A stretch of DNA of 64,000 bases from CAVTOO01 sp963736355 (GTDB lineage Bacteria > Pseudomonadota > Alphaproteobacteria > Rhizobiales > Xanthobacteraceae): positions 1 through 64,000 of the forward strand of contig CAVTOO010000008.1 of assembly GCA_963736355.1 (NCBI GenBank), read 5' to 3'. The notes under the pieces were generated by a model, which saw only the letters and a list, made by a program, of their open reading frames with translations, was not told where the DNA came from and ran no database searches. Every line of letters begins with the position of its first letter. Position 1 is the first letter of the stretch. A program made the translations under genes and the position numbers. Of the stretch, positions 26,104 through 35,612 are shown piece by piece.

Positions 26104-28981
26104 TTATTGTCCGAGCCGCTCGATCAGCGCCGGCGCATGCACCTGGTCGGCCTTGTAGTTGCCGGTCAGCGTGTACATCACGATGTTGACGCCGGCGCGG
26201 AAGGCGAATTCGCGCTGGCGCGGTTCATTGTCGCCCATCGGCAGCATGGTCTGGCCGTCGGGCCGCAGTGCCCAGGCGCCGGCGAGATCGTTCGAGGTGA
26301 TGATGATGGACGATACGCCGTCGCCGCCGCGCGCCGGGCGCGTCGCCGCATCGTCAGCTTCGTTGGCGTCGCGCGGCAAGGCCTCGACCCATGTCTGGCC
26401 GGTGTTGAAGCGGCCGGGGAAGTCGCGCAGCAGATAGAATGTCTTCGTCAGCACATGCTCACGCGACACCGTCTCAAGTTCGGGAATGTCGAGCGAGGAC
26501 AGAATATCGCGCAGCGTCAGCATGCCGGGCGTCTGCGCTTCGCCATTGGGTCCCGCCGACGCCTCGAAGGCATCGCGCGTATCAAACAACACCGTGCCGC
26601 CTTGCTTCATATAGGCGTCGATCCGGTCGAGTACCACGCGCGGCGGCTTGGGCGCGCCGGGCACGATCGGCCAGTAGATCAGCGGGAAGAACACAAGTTC
26701 GTCGCGCGCCAGATCGACGCCGACCGGCTCGCCGGCTTCCAGCGCCGTGCGTTGCGCCATGAACAGCGTCAGGCCCTGCATGCCGGCTTTGACGATGTCG
26801 TCGATGTCGGTGTTGCCGGTCACGACATAGGCGAGCCGCGTCTGGCCCGCCGCCTTGATTGCGAAATCGTCGGCCGCGGGCGAGCTCTGGCTTTGGGTCT
26901 GGCCCGGAGTTTGCGCGCGGTTCGGGGCCGGGCTCTGAGAGAAGGCCGATTGCGGCACGCCGGTCAGCACCATCGTGGCGGCAAGCAGAAGCGCCGCCGC
27001 CGTGGGAGCCCGTCGTCCAAACCAGCGCATCAATCCTCCAAGCAGCACCGCCACGATGATCGCATCGATCAGGAACAGTGCAAGCGCCACGCTGAGCGCA
27101 AATCCGCGCAGGTCGCGCGGTTCCGCGCCGGTATAGGTCGCCTTGCGGGCATTCAGAGCCGAATCGTCGATGGGCGCAAGCCGGTCCGCGGTCGCAAGTG
27201 CGTTAACGGCGAGCGGTCCGTCGGCAGGGCCATAAAGACCGGGCGGATGATCGGCGCGGGCGCGGTCGCGGAAATCGGCCGAAAGAGGCCGCGCGGTCGG
27301 CGGCGGCGGGCCCAGAACCCCGAAACCATCCATGTTCCGAAGCGGCGCGAGCGTCTCGGCTTTCGACTTCGGCGGCGACGCCGGCGCCGGGATCCGCGGT
27401 ATGGCCCGACATGTCGACGATGCGGCGAAGCATCTCCACGAACGTGCCCGACAGCGGCAGGTCCGACCAGCGCGAGTCGGCGCTGACATGGAACAGGGCG
27501 ATGACGCCCTTGCCGCGCTTGACGCCGGTGACGAGCGGTGTGCCGTCGCGCAACGACGCCCAGGTTCGATCCGCCAGCGTCGCATTGGGTTCCGCCAGCA
27601 CCTGGCGCGACACCACGACATCGTCGGGCACCGGCAGGTTTGCGAACGGACCTTGCTGCGAGAACGCTGCGAGATTCTGCGGCTGCTCCCAGGTCAGGCT
27701 GCCGCCGAGCTGGCGTCCGCCGCGGCGCAGACGCACCGGCACGAGGTCGTCATCGGCGGCCGCGAGCCGGGGTCCGGCGAAGCGAACCAGCACGCCGCCC
27801 TGATCGAGCCATGTGCCGAGGCGCTCGCGGATGTCGGGCGAGAGCGTGCCGACATCGGCCAGAACGATCATCGGGATTTTCTGATCGAGCAATTCGGCGA
27901 TCGCCTGCGCCGGCGCGCCGCGTCCGGCGATGCGCACATCGGCGAAGGGCCCAAGCGCGCGCGACAGATAGAACGTCGAGGCCAGAAGCGGCTGCGCGGT
28001 GTCGGCGCTCGCGCCCGACACGACGCCGACCGCGCGGCGGCGCCAGCGCCGGTCGAGCAATTGCACGGCGCCTGCGGAGCGCTCGCCGACGATGTCGAGG
28101 CGGGCGATGTCGTTGCGGATTTCGACAGGCAGATCGAGCGAGACTTCCGTCTCCCGATCCGATCCGGTGAAGGCGAAGCGCGCCTCGCCGACAGGCGAAC
28201 CCTTCTGGTCGAGCGCACGCACGAGGCCCGCGCCGTTGCCGGCGGTTTCCGCGCGCACCACCTTCACGGTCATGCGTGAGGCCGCATTCTCGGCGCCGGC
28301 CAGTGCCAGCGCGCCCGGCGTGCCGTCGCGATAGACGATGACGTTGCGGCCCTGCGCAATCGTGGCGAGGCCGGAGACGAAATCCGCCGCGCGGCCGGTA
28401 TCGACGCCGTCGGACAGCCAGACGATTTCAACGTCGCCGGTCGCCGCGATGAAACGCGTGATCGCGGGCAGGGCTTCGACGCGCTCGATGGCGTAGGGCT
28501 TCGGCGCGATCTGGCGCACGCCGATGCGCGCGGCGCCCGGCGGCTGCATGGTGATGTCGCGCGTGGCTTCCGACAACGGCACAAGAGCAACGCCGCGGCT
28601 GTCATTTTCCGCGCTGGCAATCAGTTCGTCGGCGGCCTTGATGCGGGTGTCCCAGCTTGCGGCCGCGCTCCAGCCGTCGTCGATCAGCAGCACCAGCGGC
28701 GCGGTCGAGCGCTGACCGGTGCCGGGCGGGTTCCAGACCGGGCCGGCGGCTGCAAAAATCACCAGCGCTGCGGCGAGAAGGCGGATCAGCGTCAGCCACC
28801 ACGGCGTGCGCGACGGCGTTTCTTCCTTGGGCGCGACATCGAACAGAAGCCGCGTCGGCGGAAACTCGATGCGGCGCGGGCGCGGCGGCATCAGCCGCAG
28901 CAGCCACCACAGCACGGGCAGGCTGACGAGCCCGAGCAGGAGCCAGGGTTGCAGGAAGCCGAGAGGAAGGCCGCCGATCAT
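26104..28981 (-). CDS. BatA-N / DUF4159 membrane protein (one frame break)
   Basis: The protein has about 958 residues after repair. The N-terminus has the BatA-type helix pair (FLQPWLLLGLVSLPVLWWLLRLMPP, then LIRLLAAALVIFAAAGPVWNPP). A vWA-like segment APLVLLIDDGWSAAAS follows. The C-terminal third is DUF4159 (GNTDIDDIVKAGMQGLTLFM, VLFDTRDAFE, FYLLRDFPGRF), preceded by a further helix pair near 27000. The frame shifts within 27365-27400 and needs one base removed; the two open frames overlap there and match end to end. The start ATG overlaps the DUF58 stop, a sign of coupled translation. Confidence 0.75.
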
Positions 28982-29910
28982 ACGAAACGTCCTGCGCCGA
29001 CGCCGGCGAAGCGATCGGCCGTCATGCCGCCGTGGAGATAGAGCAGCAATTCACTGGCCGGCCGGTCGGTCCGGTGGATGGAAAACAGCCAGTCGCGGCG
29101 GCCGGTCTCGTGGCGGATTTCGTCGCGATGGGCCTTGAGGCGGGCGTCGTAATCCTGCGCCCAGGTTTCGGCGCGGCCGGCAGTGATGGTGCCGAAGCCT
29201 TCCGGCTCGACGAATTCGACACGGCCTGAATAAGGGAATGTTTCTTCGGCGGGATCGACGACCTGCACCACGGTGCCGTGCGCCCCCGATGACGAAAGCC
29301 CCGTCAGCGTGGTGCGGATCTCGCTCATCGGCGACCACAGATCGGACAGGATCACGATTTCCGAGCGCGGCGACGGCACGAAAGCGGGCGGCAGGCTCAG
29401 GCGATCGACGCCGTCATGCATCATCGCCTGCGCCATCTTGTCGATGATGTTGGTGTTGGCGCTTGGCGCCATCAGGCCCGGAATGCCGACACGCTCGCCG
29501 CCATCGACCAGCAGTTCGGCCAGCGCGAATGTCACGATCAGCGCGCGTTCGAGTTTGGAGTCGCGCGCAGTCTTGGACGCGAACGCCATGGACGGTGAAC
29601 GGTCGGGCCACAGCCACACCGTGTGCGCGGCTTCCAGCTCCTGCTCGCGAACATAAAGATGATCGTCACGCGCCGAGCGGCGCCAGTCGACATTCTGCGA
29701 CGGCTCGCCTGAGACGAAGCGGCGATATTGCCAGAAGCTTTCGCCGGCGCCGGCCCGGCGGCGGCCATGCAGGCCGTGGATGACGTTGGCGGAGATGCGC
29801 CTTGCTTCGAGCACGAGGCGCGGCAGGCTTGCCGCGAGAGAACGGCTTTCGCCGTCGGCGCGCCGGACAGCGAGAAGTTCTTTTTTCTCCTGCGCCGCCG
29901 TCCGTTCCAT
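28978..29910 (-). CDS. DUF58-domain protein
   Basis: DUF58 proteins accompany MoxR ATPases and are thought to be their clients or adaptors. The hallmark is visible: RRAGAGESFWQYRRFVSGEPSQNVDWRRSARDDHLYVREQE in pieces. HTVWLWPDRSPSMAF follows, where D-x-S-x-S is a vWA metal site. The length of 310 residues is normal. The start at 29910 overlaps the moxR stop by a few bases, and its own stop overlaps the next ATG. I chose this start because upstream codons in frame belong to moxR. Confidence 0.85.
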   Translation of the reverse strand: MERTAAQEKKELLAVRRADGESRSLAASLPRLVLEARRISANVIHGLHGRRRAGAGESFWQYRRFVSGEPSQNVDWRRSARDDHLYVREQELEAAHTVWLWPDRSPSMAFASKTARDSKLERALIVTFALAELLVDGGERVGIPGLMAPSANTNIIDKMAQAMMHDGVDRLSLPPAFVPSPRSEIVILSDLWSPMSEIRTTLTGLSSSGAHGTVVQVVDPAEETFPYSGRVEFVEPEGFGTITAGRAETWAQDYDARLKAHRDEIRHETGRRDWLFSIHRTDRPASELLLYLHGGMTADRFAGVGAGRFV

Positions 29911-30914
29911 CAGCCGATCCGCGACTTCAGCGCGCCGATGACGTCGTTGATGGTGCGGCCTTCGGCGCGCGCCGAGAAGGTCAGTGCCATACGATGCTTG
30001 AGCACGGGCTCGGCGAGGTCGAGCACGTCGTCGATCGAGGGCGCAAGACGGCCATCGAGCAAGGCGCGTGCGCGCACCGCCAGCATCAGCGATTGCGAGG
30101 CGCGGGGGCCGGGTCCCCACGCGATCAGTTTGCCGAGATCGCCGGCATCGGGGCCCGGACGCGCCGAGCGCACCAGAGTGAGGATCGCTTCGACAACCGA
30201 ATCGCCGACCGGAAGGCGCCGCACGAGGCGTTGCGCCGCCATCAGGTCTTCCGGCGTCATCGCCGGCTTGGCGTGGTTCTCTTCGGCGCCGGTGGTTTCG
30301 AACAGGATCCGGCGCTCGGCGTCGCGGTCGGGATATTCGACGTCGACTTCCATCAGGAAGCGGTCGAGCTGGGCTTCCGGCAGCGGATAGGTGCCTTCCT
30401 GCTCCAGCGGATTTTGCGTCGCCAGCACGTGGAAGGGCTTCGGCAGATCGTGGCGGACGCCCGCGACCGTGACGTGTTGTTCCTGCATCGCCTGCAGCAG
30501 CGCCGATTGCGTGCGCGGTGAGGCGCGGTTGATTTCGTCGGCCATCAGCAGCTGCGCGAACACGGGGCCGGAGAGAAAGCGGAACGAGCGTTTGCCGGCC
30601 GCGCTTTCCTCGAGCACTTCGGAACCGAGAATGTCGGACGGCATCAGGTCGGGCGTGAACTGGATGCGGCGTGCGTCGAGGCCGAGCGTGATGCCGAGCG
30701 TCTCGACGAGCTTGGTTTTGGCGAGACCGGGCACGCCGATCAGGAGCGCGTGGCCGCCGGACAGGATCGTCACGAGCGTATTCTCGACCACCTTGTCCTG
30801 GCCGAAGATCACGCCTGCGATCGCAGCCTTCGCCGCGCGCATATTGGCGGAGACTTGTTCCGCCGAGCGGACGATCACGTCCTCGAGCTTTTCGACACTT
30901 TCACCGCCTGCCAT
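29910..30914 (-). CDS. moxR: MoxR-family AAA+ ATPase
   Basis: This AAA+ chaperone of the MoxR family has 334 residues. Walker A is GVPGLAKTKLVETLG (family-typical GxxGxxKT), Walker B LLMADEINRASPRTQSALLQAMQE, sensor 1 HVLATQNPLEQEGTYPLPEAQLDRFLM and an arginine finger in RASPRTQ. MoxR proteins remodel or activate partner proteins, often vWA proteins, matching the three vWA-type genes immediately downstream. It is the first gene of the leftward cluster and is divergent from the DUF1285 gene over a 197-base intergenic region, where the promoter should lie. Confidence 0.9.
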   Translation of the reverse strand: MAGGESVEKLEDVIVRSAEQVSANMRAAKAAIAGVIFGQDKVVENTLVTILSGGHALLIGVPGLAKTKLVETLGITLGLDARRIQFTPDLMPSDILGSEVLEESAAGKRSFRFLSGPVFAQLLMADEINRASPRTQSALLQAMQEQHVTVAGVRHDLPKPFHVLATQNPLEQEGTYPLPEAQLDRFLMEVDVEYPDRDAERRILFETTGAEENHAKPAMTPEDLMAAQRLVRRLPVGDSVVEAILTLVRSARPGPDAGDLGKLIAWGPGPRASQSLMLAVRARALLDGRLAPSIDDVLDLAEPVLKHRMALTFSARAEGRTINDVIGALKSRIG

Positions 30915-31111
30915 CGCCTGCTCCTGTGGCTCGCTGTCCGCCCGTTTGAGCCTATCGTAGACACTCGTTCCTGCAATGTAATGCCTTGAATCCGGGCCGT
31001 CCCGCACTATCCAGTGCAAGTGTGACATCACGTTCTGGAGAGCGTGCGGAATAAGCCGAATCTTGTGGGTTGTGCCGAAGCGACCACATTCATGATAAGT
31101 TGACTCCAACC

Positions 31112-31711
31112 ATGGCGAACCAAGGGCAAACCCGCCAAAACGCGGGGCTGGACGGGCTGATCGACGTGACGCGCGAGTTCGCGCGGCGCGGGCCGGCGCC
31201 TGTGCATTTGTGGAATCCGCCCTTCTGCGGCGATCTCGACATGCGGATCGCATCGGACGGGACCTGGTTCTATCTCGGCACGCCCATCGGCCGGCCCGGA
31301 TTGGTCAAATTGTTCGCTTCCATTCTGAAACGGGAAGGCAATTCCTATTTTCTGGTGACGCCGGTCGAGAAGGTCGGCATCCGGGTCGATGACGCGGCCT
31401 TTGTCGCCGTCGAAATGACGGCGGAGGGCGAGGGCGACGCGGCGGTTTTGCGGTTTCGCACCAATGTCGATGACTGGCTGACATGCGATGCAGCGCATGG
31501 CTTGCGCTTCGAGCGCTCCGCCGCCGACGGCTTCATTCCGTATCTGCATGTCCGCAGCGATTTGTGGGCCAAGGTGACGCGGTCGATCTATTATGATCTC
31601 GTCGATCGTGCCGGCGAGCGCATGATCGATGGCAAGGCGATGCTCGGTGTGACATCCTCCGGCGCGTATTTTCCGATTGCGACGGTGGCGGAGGCGGAGC
31701 AGGGGCTGTGA
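31112..31711 (+). CDS. DUF1285 protein
   Basis: The 199-residue DUF1285 family protein is recognised from VHLWNPPFCGDLDMRIASDGTWFYLGTPIGRPGLVKLFASIL in pieces and the C-terminal LYVRSDLWAKV-like segment VRSDLWAKVTRSIYYDLVDRA. Its role is unknown. It starts a four-gene operon (DUF1285, Nudix, DUF6111, cca) in which every stop overlaps the next start. No signal peptide or membrane helix is seen, so it is cytoplasmic. Confidence 0.85.
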   Translation: MANQGQTRQNAGLDGLIDVTREFARRGPAPVHLWNPPFCGDLDMRIASDGTWFYLGTPIGRPGLVKLFASILKREGNSYFLVTPVEKVGIRVDDAAFVAVEMTAEGEGDAAVLRFRTNVDDWLTCDAAHGLRFERSAADGFIPYLHVRSDLWAKVTRSIYYDLVDRAGERMIDGKAMLGVTSSGAYFPIATVAEAEQGL

Positions 31712-32367
31712 ACGATACCTTCACCAGCGAAAAGGCGCCGCATCTCGCCGCCGAATTGTTCCGCCGCGCCCGCGCCGAGCTCACCTTCGACGTGCCGCAA
31801 GATCTTGCCGATCCGTCGGCGTCCTATACGCGCGGCGATCACGCGCTCGATCAGATCGTGGCGATGTCGGATCTGCCGATGCGCACCGCCGCCGTGCTGA
31901 TCGCAATCGTCGAACATGACGAGCCGACCGTGCTGCTGACGCAGCGCGCCGCGCATCTCACCGATCATCCCGGACAGGTCGCCTTTCCCGGCGGCAAGAT
32001 CGACAAGGGCGAAACGCCGCTTGAGGCGGCGTTGCGTGAGGCGCATGAGGAAGTCGGGCTCGAGAAGCGCTTCATCGATCCGGTCGGGTATCTCGATGTC
32101 TATGTCACGTCGCGCAACTATCGCATCGTGCCGACGCTGGCGCATGTGCGGCCGGGCTTCGATCTGACGCTCAACGCGCAGGAAGTCGATAATGTTTTTG
32201 AAGTGCCGTTGTCGTTCCTGATGAACCCAGCCAATCATCAACGCCAATCGAAGGATTATCGCGGCGTGAAGCGTCATTTCTGGGCGATGCCGTTCGGCGA
32301 GCGCTATATCTGGGGTGTTACCGCCGGCATTCTGCGCGGTCTCTACGAACAGATGGTTCAGGCATGA
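31708..32367 (+). CDS. CoA pyrophosphatase (Nudix)
   Basis: The 219-residue Nudix hydrolase is of the NudL/CoAse type that cleaves coenzyme A to 3',5'-ADP and phosphopantetheine. The CoAse signature LLTQRAAHLTDHPGQVAFPGGKID leads into the Nudix box GGKIDKGETPLEAALREAHEEVGL (pieces shown). It starts at GTG inside the DUF1285 stop (GTGA), so the two are translationally coupled. The assignment rests on both signature blocks. Confidence 0.88.
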   Translation: MNDTFTSEKAPHLAAELFRRARAELTFDVPQDLADPSASYTRGDHALDQIVAMSDLPMRTAAVLIAIVEHDEPTVLLTQRAAHLTDHPGQVAFPGGKIDKGETPLEAALREAHEEVGLEKRFIDPVGYLDVYVTSRNYRIVPTLAHVRPGFDLTLNAQEVDNVFEVPLSFLMNPANHQRQSKDYRGVKRHFWAMPFGERYIWGVTAGILRGLYEQMVQA

Positions 32368-32627
32368 TCAGGACGGTCGTCACGGAACTCGGTCTCTTCC
32401 TCATACCGTTCGCGGTTTATGCGGGGTTTCTCTACGCGACGCGCGCCGGGCTCCTGCATCCGGAGTCATGGCCGATGAAACGTGTCGTCGCGCTGACGGC
32501 CGCTGCACTCGTCCTCGCCATCGGCGGCTTCGTATTGTTCGCTGATTTCAACAGCGCCGCGCCGGGCTCGACCTACGTCCCCGCGCATATCGAGAACGGC
32601 AAATTCGTGCCGGGCGCGACGAAATGA
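32364..32627 (+). CDS. DUF6111 small membrane protein
   Basis: This 87-residue protein has two membrane helices (GLFLIPFAVYAGFLYA and VVALTAAALVLAIGGFVLF) and a C-terminal tail with YVPAHIENGKFVPG. It is conserved between the Nudix and CCA genes in related genomes and now carries the label DUF6111; function unknown. Its start overlaps the Nudix stop (ATGA) and its stop overlaps the cca start. Confidence 0.8.
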   Translation: MIRTVVTELGLFLIPFAVYAGFLYATRAGLLHPESWPMKRVVALTAAALVLAIGGFVLFADFNSAAPGSTYVPAHIENGKFVPGATK

Positions 32628-33874
32628 GCGCGGCGGTGCCGACCTTCACCGATGCGCCGTGGCTGCGCGAAGGCGCGACCGCGCGCGTTCTTGCGCTGCT
32701 GAATGACGGCGGCGAGGAAGCGCGCATCGTCGGCGGCGCTGTGCGCAACGCGCTGCTGGGTCTGCCGCAGGGTGATATCGACATCGCAACAACGGCGCTG
32801 CCCGAAGAGGTTGTGCGCCGCGCGACACAGGCCGGCATCAAATGCGTGCCGACCGGCATCGAGCACGGCACCGTCATGCTGGTGCGCGACGGCCGCTCGT
32901 TCGAAGTCACGACACTGCGCGAGGATATCGAGACCTTCGGGCGCAAGGCGAAGGTGGCGTTCGGCCGCAGCTGGCAACACGATGCGCAGCGGCGCGATTT
33001 CACGATGAACGCATTGTCGGTCGATGCCGCAGGCCTGGTGCATGATTACGTCGGCGGTCTTGACGATCTCAAGGTCCGCCGCGTGCGTTTCATCGGCGAG
33101 GCCGACAAGCGCATCGCCGAGGATTATCTGCGCATCCTGCGCTTCTTCCGCATTCATGCCGAATATGGCGAGGGCGCGCCGGACGCGGACGGATTGCTGG
33201 CCTGCATTCGCGGTCGCGCCGGCCTTGCGATGCTCTCGGCGGAGCGCGTGCGCGCCGAATTGCTCAAGCTTGTGATGGCGCGCCATGCGGTGGCGTCGCT
33301 CGCTCATATGAGCGAGACCGGCATTCTCCTCACGCTGCTTGGCGGCGTGCCGCGTCTTGCGAGCTTCGCCAACATGATCAAGGCCGAGAAATCGGCAGGC
33401 GTTGCGCCCGATGCCGTGCGCCGTCTCGGTGCGCTGGCCGTGGTTGTCGTCGAAGATGCCGAGCGTCTCACCGGGCGGCTGCGCCTTGCCAATGTGGAAG
33501 CTGCGCAACTTGCATCCATGGCGGATCGCTGGTGGTCGCCGCCTGCGGACGACAACGCCGCCCGTGCGCGACTTTATCGCCTCGGCGCGGATCGTTATCG
33601 TGATCGCATTCTGCTCGGCTGGGCACGCGACGGTCACGGCGCGGACCGTGCGCATTGGCACGATTTGGCCACTCTGCCGCAGCGCTGGACGCCGCCGGTG
33701 TTCCCGCTGAAGTCGGCGGATTTTACCGCACGCGGCATCGAGAAAGGCCCGGCACTTGGTGTTGCGATGCGGGCCGCCGAGGAAGCCTGGATCGCGCAGG
33801 GCTTTCCGTTGCTCCCGGAAGCGCTATCGGCGATAGTCGAGGCCGCGCGCCAAGCGACATCAACCCTGCGCTGA
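32624..33874 (+). CDS. cca: CCA tRNA nucleotidyltransferase / poly(A) polymerase family
   Basis: The protein adds or repairs the 3' CCA end of tRNAs. The nucleotidyltransferase head is clear: ARIVGGAVRNALLG, GDIDIATTALPEE (two metal-binding Asp), RDFTMNALSVD and EDYLRILRFFRIHAEYG. The length of 416 residues is normal for the class II bacterial enzyme of alphaproteobacteria. No HD domain is visible. It is the last gene of the overlapping four-gene operon. Confidence 0.9.
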   Translation: MSAAVPTFTDAPWLREGATARVLALLNDGGEEARIVGGAVRNALLGLPQGDIDIATTALPEEVVRRATQAGIKCVPTGIEHGTVMLVRDGRSFEVTTLREDIETFGRKAKVAFGRSWQHDAQRRDFTMNALSVDAAGLVHDYVGGLDDLKVRRVRFIGEADKRIAEDYLRILRFFRIHAEYGEGAPDADGLLACIRGRAGLAMLSAERVRAELLKLVMARHAVASLAHMSETGILLTLLGGVPRLASFANMIKAEKSAGVAPDAVRRLGALAVVVVEDAERLTGRLRLANVEAAQLASMADRWWSPPADDNAARARLYRLGADRYRDRILLGWARDGHGADRAHWHDLATLPQRWTPPVFPLKSADFTARGIEKGPALGVAMRAAEEAWIAQGFPLLPEALSAIVEAARQATSTLR

Positions 33875-33892
33875 TTGTTCCGCGGATTGCCG

Positions 33893-34397
33893 ATGCGACG
33901 TCTCCTGAAAGGCCTTGTGATCTTTTTGTTCGGCGGCGTGCTCGGCATGGGCGCGGGCGTCGCACTCGGCTTCTTTCTGTTTCCCTTCGTGTTTCCGCCG
34001 CCGCCGGCCGTCGAACAACTGACTGAAGCCGATCGCTCGCCACTTGTCGCAACCGGCACCTTCATCCACGCCAATCCGTCCGATCCCATTCACTGGGGCA
34101 AGGGCAAGGTCTCGGTGTATGAACGCACCGTATTTCTTGAGCCGGATTTCGAAGTCGGTCCGGGCCCGGCCTATCATGTCTATCTGGTGCCGAAGGCGTC
34201 CCTTCGCGCCAATGGCGATCTTGCCGATGCGATGTTCGTCGATCTCGGCCGCTTGCGCGCCTTCAAGGGCAGCCAGCGCTATGCGATCCCCGCCGGTGTC
34301 GATCTGAAGAATTATCCCAGCGTCATCATCTGGTGTCGAGCAATTCAACGTGCTGATCTCGCCGGCCGATCTTGTCGTCCGCGCAGGCGGCGCGCTG
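33893..34397 (+). CDS. DM13-like membrane-anchored protein, frame broken near the end
   Basis: An N-terminal membrane helix (GLVIFLFGGVLGMGAGVALGFFLFPF) precedes a beta-rich domain. GTFIHANPSDPIHWGKGKVSVYE, FEVGPGPAYHVYLVPKA and YPSVIIWC match the DM13/electron-transfer-like domain. Near 34337 an extra T in TGGTG-T-CGAG breaks the frame; removal gives WCEQFNVLISPADL, the usual end of this family. After repair there is no stop before the following transporter gene, so either the two are fused or a stop is also lost. The end coordinate is a guess at the boundary. Confidence 0.65.
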
Positions 34398-35180
34398 ATG
34401 CAGTTTTTCAGCGATGTCGTCGCCGTGTTCGCGGCCGGCTTTGCCGATCTCTCTGTCACGCAACTTATCGTCGTCGCGGCCGCCGCCTTTGTCTCGGGCG
34501 TGATGAGTTGCCTGGCGGGCTACGGCGTCGGCCTCATCATGCCGCTGGTGCTGGTGCCGATCGTCGGACCCGAGCCCGTCGTGCCGGTCGCGGCTCTGTC
34601 TGGGCTTTTTCTCAACATAACGCGCGTTGTGGTGTTCTTTCGCCATGCCGATTGGCGCCGTTCGCTGACGGCGGCGGCGATCGCCGCTCCCACCTGCGCA
34701 CTCGGCGCCTACGGATTCACGTTTCTGACCGGCAAGGGCATTCTGCTGTTGATCGGCACCATGCTGCTGATCAGCGTGCCGCTGCGCTATCTGCTCAAGC
34801 GGGCGGACCTGAAGCTCAGCGACCGCGGACTGTGGATCGGCAGCTTCTTCTATGGCGGCATCTTCGGCGCGACCCCCGGCGCCGGCGTCATCATGGTGTC
34901 GATGATGATGGCGACCGGCGTGCACGGCACCTCGGTGCTGGCGACCGACTCTCTGGTGTCGATGGTTCTCGTCACGATCAAGTCGTCGGTGTTTTTCTTC
35001 TCCGGCGCTGTGACGCCGCTCGTCATGGCGCTGGTGCTGGTCACGGGATTATCGGTGCTGCCGACGGCCTTCGTCGCGCGCATCCTCATGCTGCGCCTGC
35101 CGGTTCACATCCACACCGCGATGCTGGATGCGATGGTGAGCGTCGGCGGCGCGGTGTTGATTGCAGCGGCGTTCAGGTAA
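34398..35180 (+). CDS. TSUP (TauE/SafE) family membrane transporter
   Basis: The protein has about 260 residues with eight or so hydrophobic helices. GVMSCLAGYGVGLIMPLVLVPIVG carries the family's N-terminal glycine-rich motif, and GSFFYGGIFGATPGAG is the matching second repeat. TSUP proteins export or import sulfite, sulfoacetate and related organosulfur anions. Substrate and direction are not readable here. The ATG at 34398 lies just after CGCGCTG; the open frame continues upstream into the DM13 region. Confidence 0.78.
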   Translation: MQFFSDVVAVFAAGFADLSVTQLIVVAAAAFVSGVMSCLAGYGVGLIMPLVLVPIVGPEPVVPVAALSGLFLNITRVVVFFRHADWRRSLTAAAIAAPTCALGAYGFTFLTGKGILLLIGTMLLISVPLRYLLKRADLKLSDRGLWIGSFFYGGIFGATPGAGVIMVSMMMATGVHGTSVLATDSLVSMVLVTIKSSVFFFSGAVTPLVMALVLVTGLSVLPTAFVARILMLRLPVHIHTAMLDAMVSVGGAVLIAAAFR

Positions 35181-35612
35181 TGCGGCGCAAGTGAAGTGGG
35201 AGGTTCGCGTTGAAAACGTGCTTTGCCATTCGCTGCTTTGTGGTCGGCTTCTTGCATCGGGCGGTCACATTCGCTCGGCTGTTCGCGGCCGATGAAGTAC
35301 GTCGCGGCCGATCTCGGCTTGCTGGTTCGCGGGTCCTGAGGCGCAGACCACGGTCCTGTTCGCGCCGTCCGCTCGTTTTCATCAAAGCCGAAAATCGTAA
35401 CTGCGGTGACGGTTCGCGGGCCTTCGAATCTGTACGACACTCGTCCTGGATCCTCGCATGCGTCGATGCGGACTCATAGCCTTCGGGCTGGAGCCTGGAC
35501 GCTTGCGGCAGCGGAGCGCGGAGCAACGCTGCGACACCGGGCCCATGACGAAATCGCCACTGAGGCGGCAGCGAGCAGCCGTCTCGACGGATGCGGATCG
35601 CGCGACCCGATA
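35181..35612. other. 432-base stretch without a convincing gene
   Basis: Open frames here have no recognisable domain and codon use unlike the neighbours. The left end (GAAGTGGGAGGTTCGCGTTG) resembles repeat family D. The right half is the read-through tail of hemF. Nothing else is identified. Confidence 0.5.

Noticed and set aside
24374..26158. Rightward open frame of 594 codons
   Set aside because: Antisense to the vWA/GATase-like gene; long open frames on the wrong strand are expected in DNA this GC-rich.
35210..35479. Rightward 89-codon open frame between the TSUP and hemF genes
   Set aside because: Starts well enough but has Arg-rich, low-complexity sequence, no domain and no ribosome site; partly a repeat and the hemF tail.
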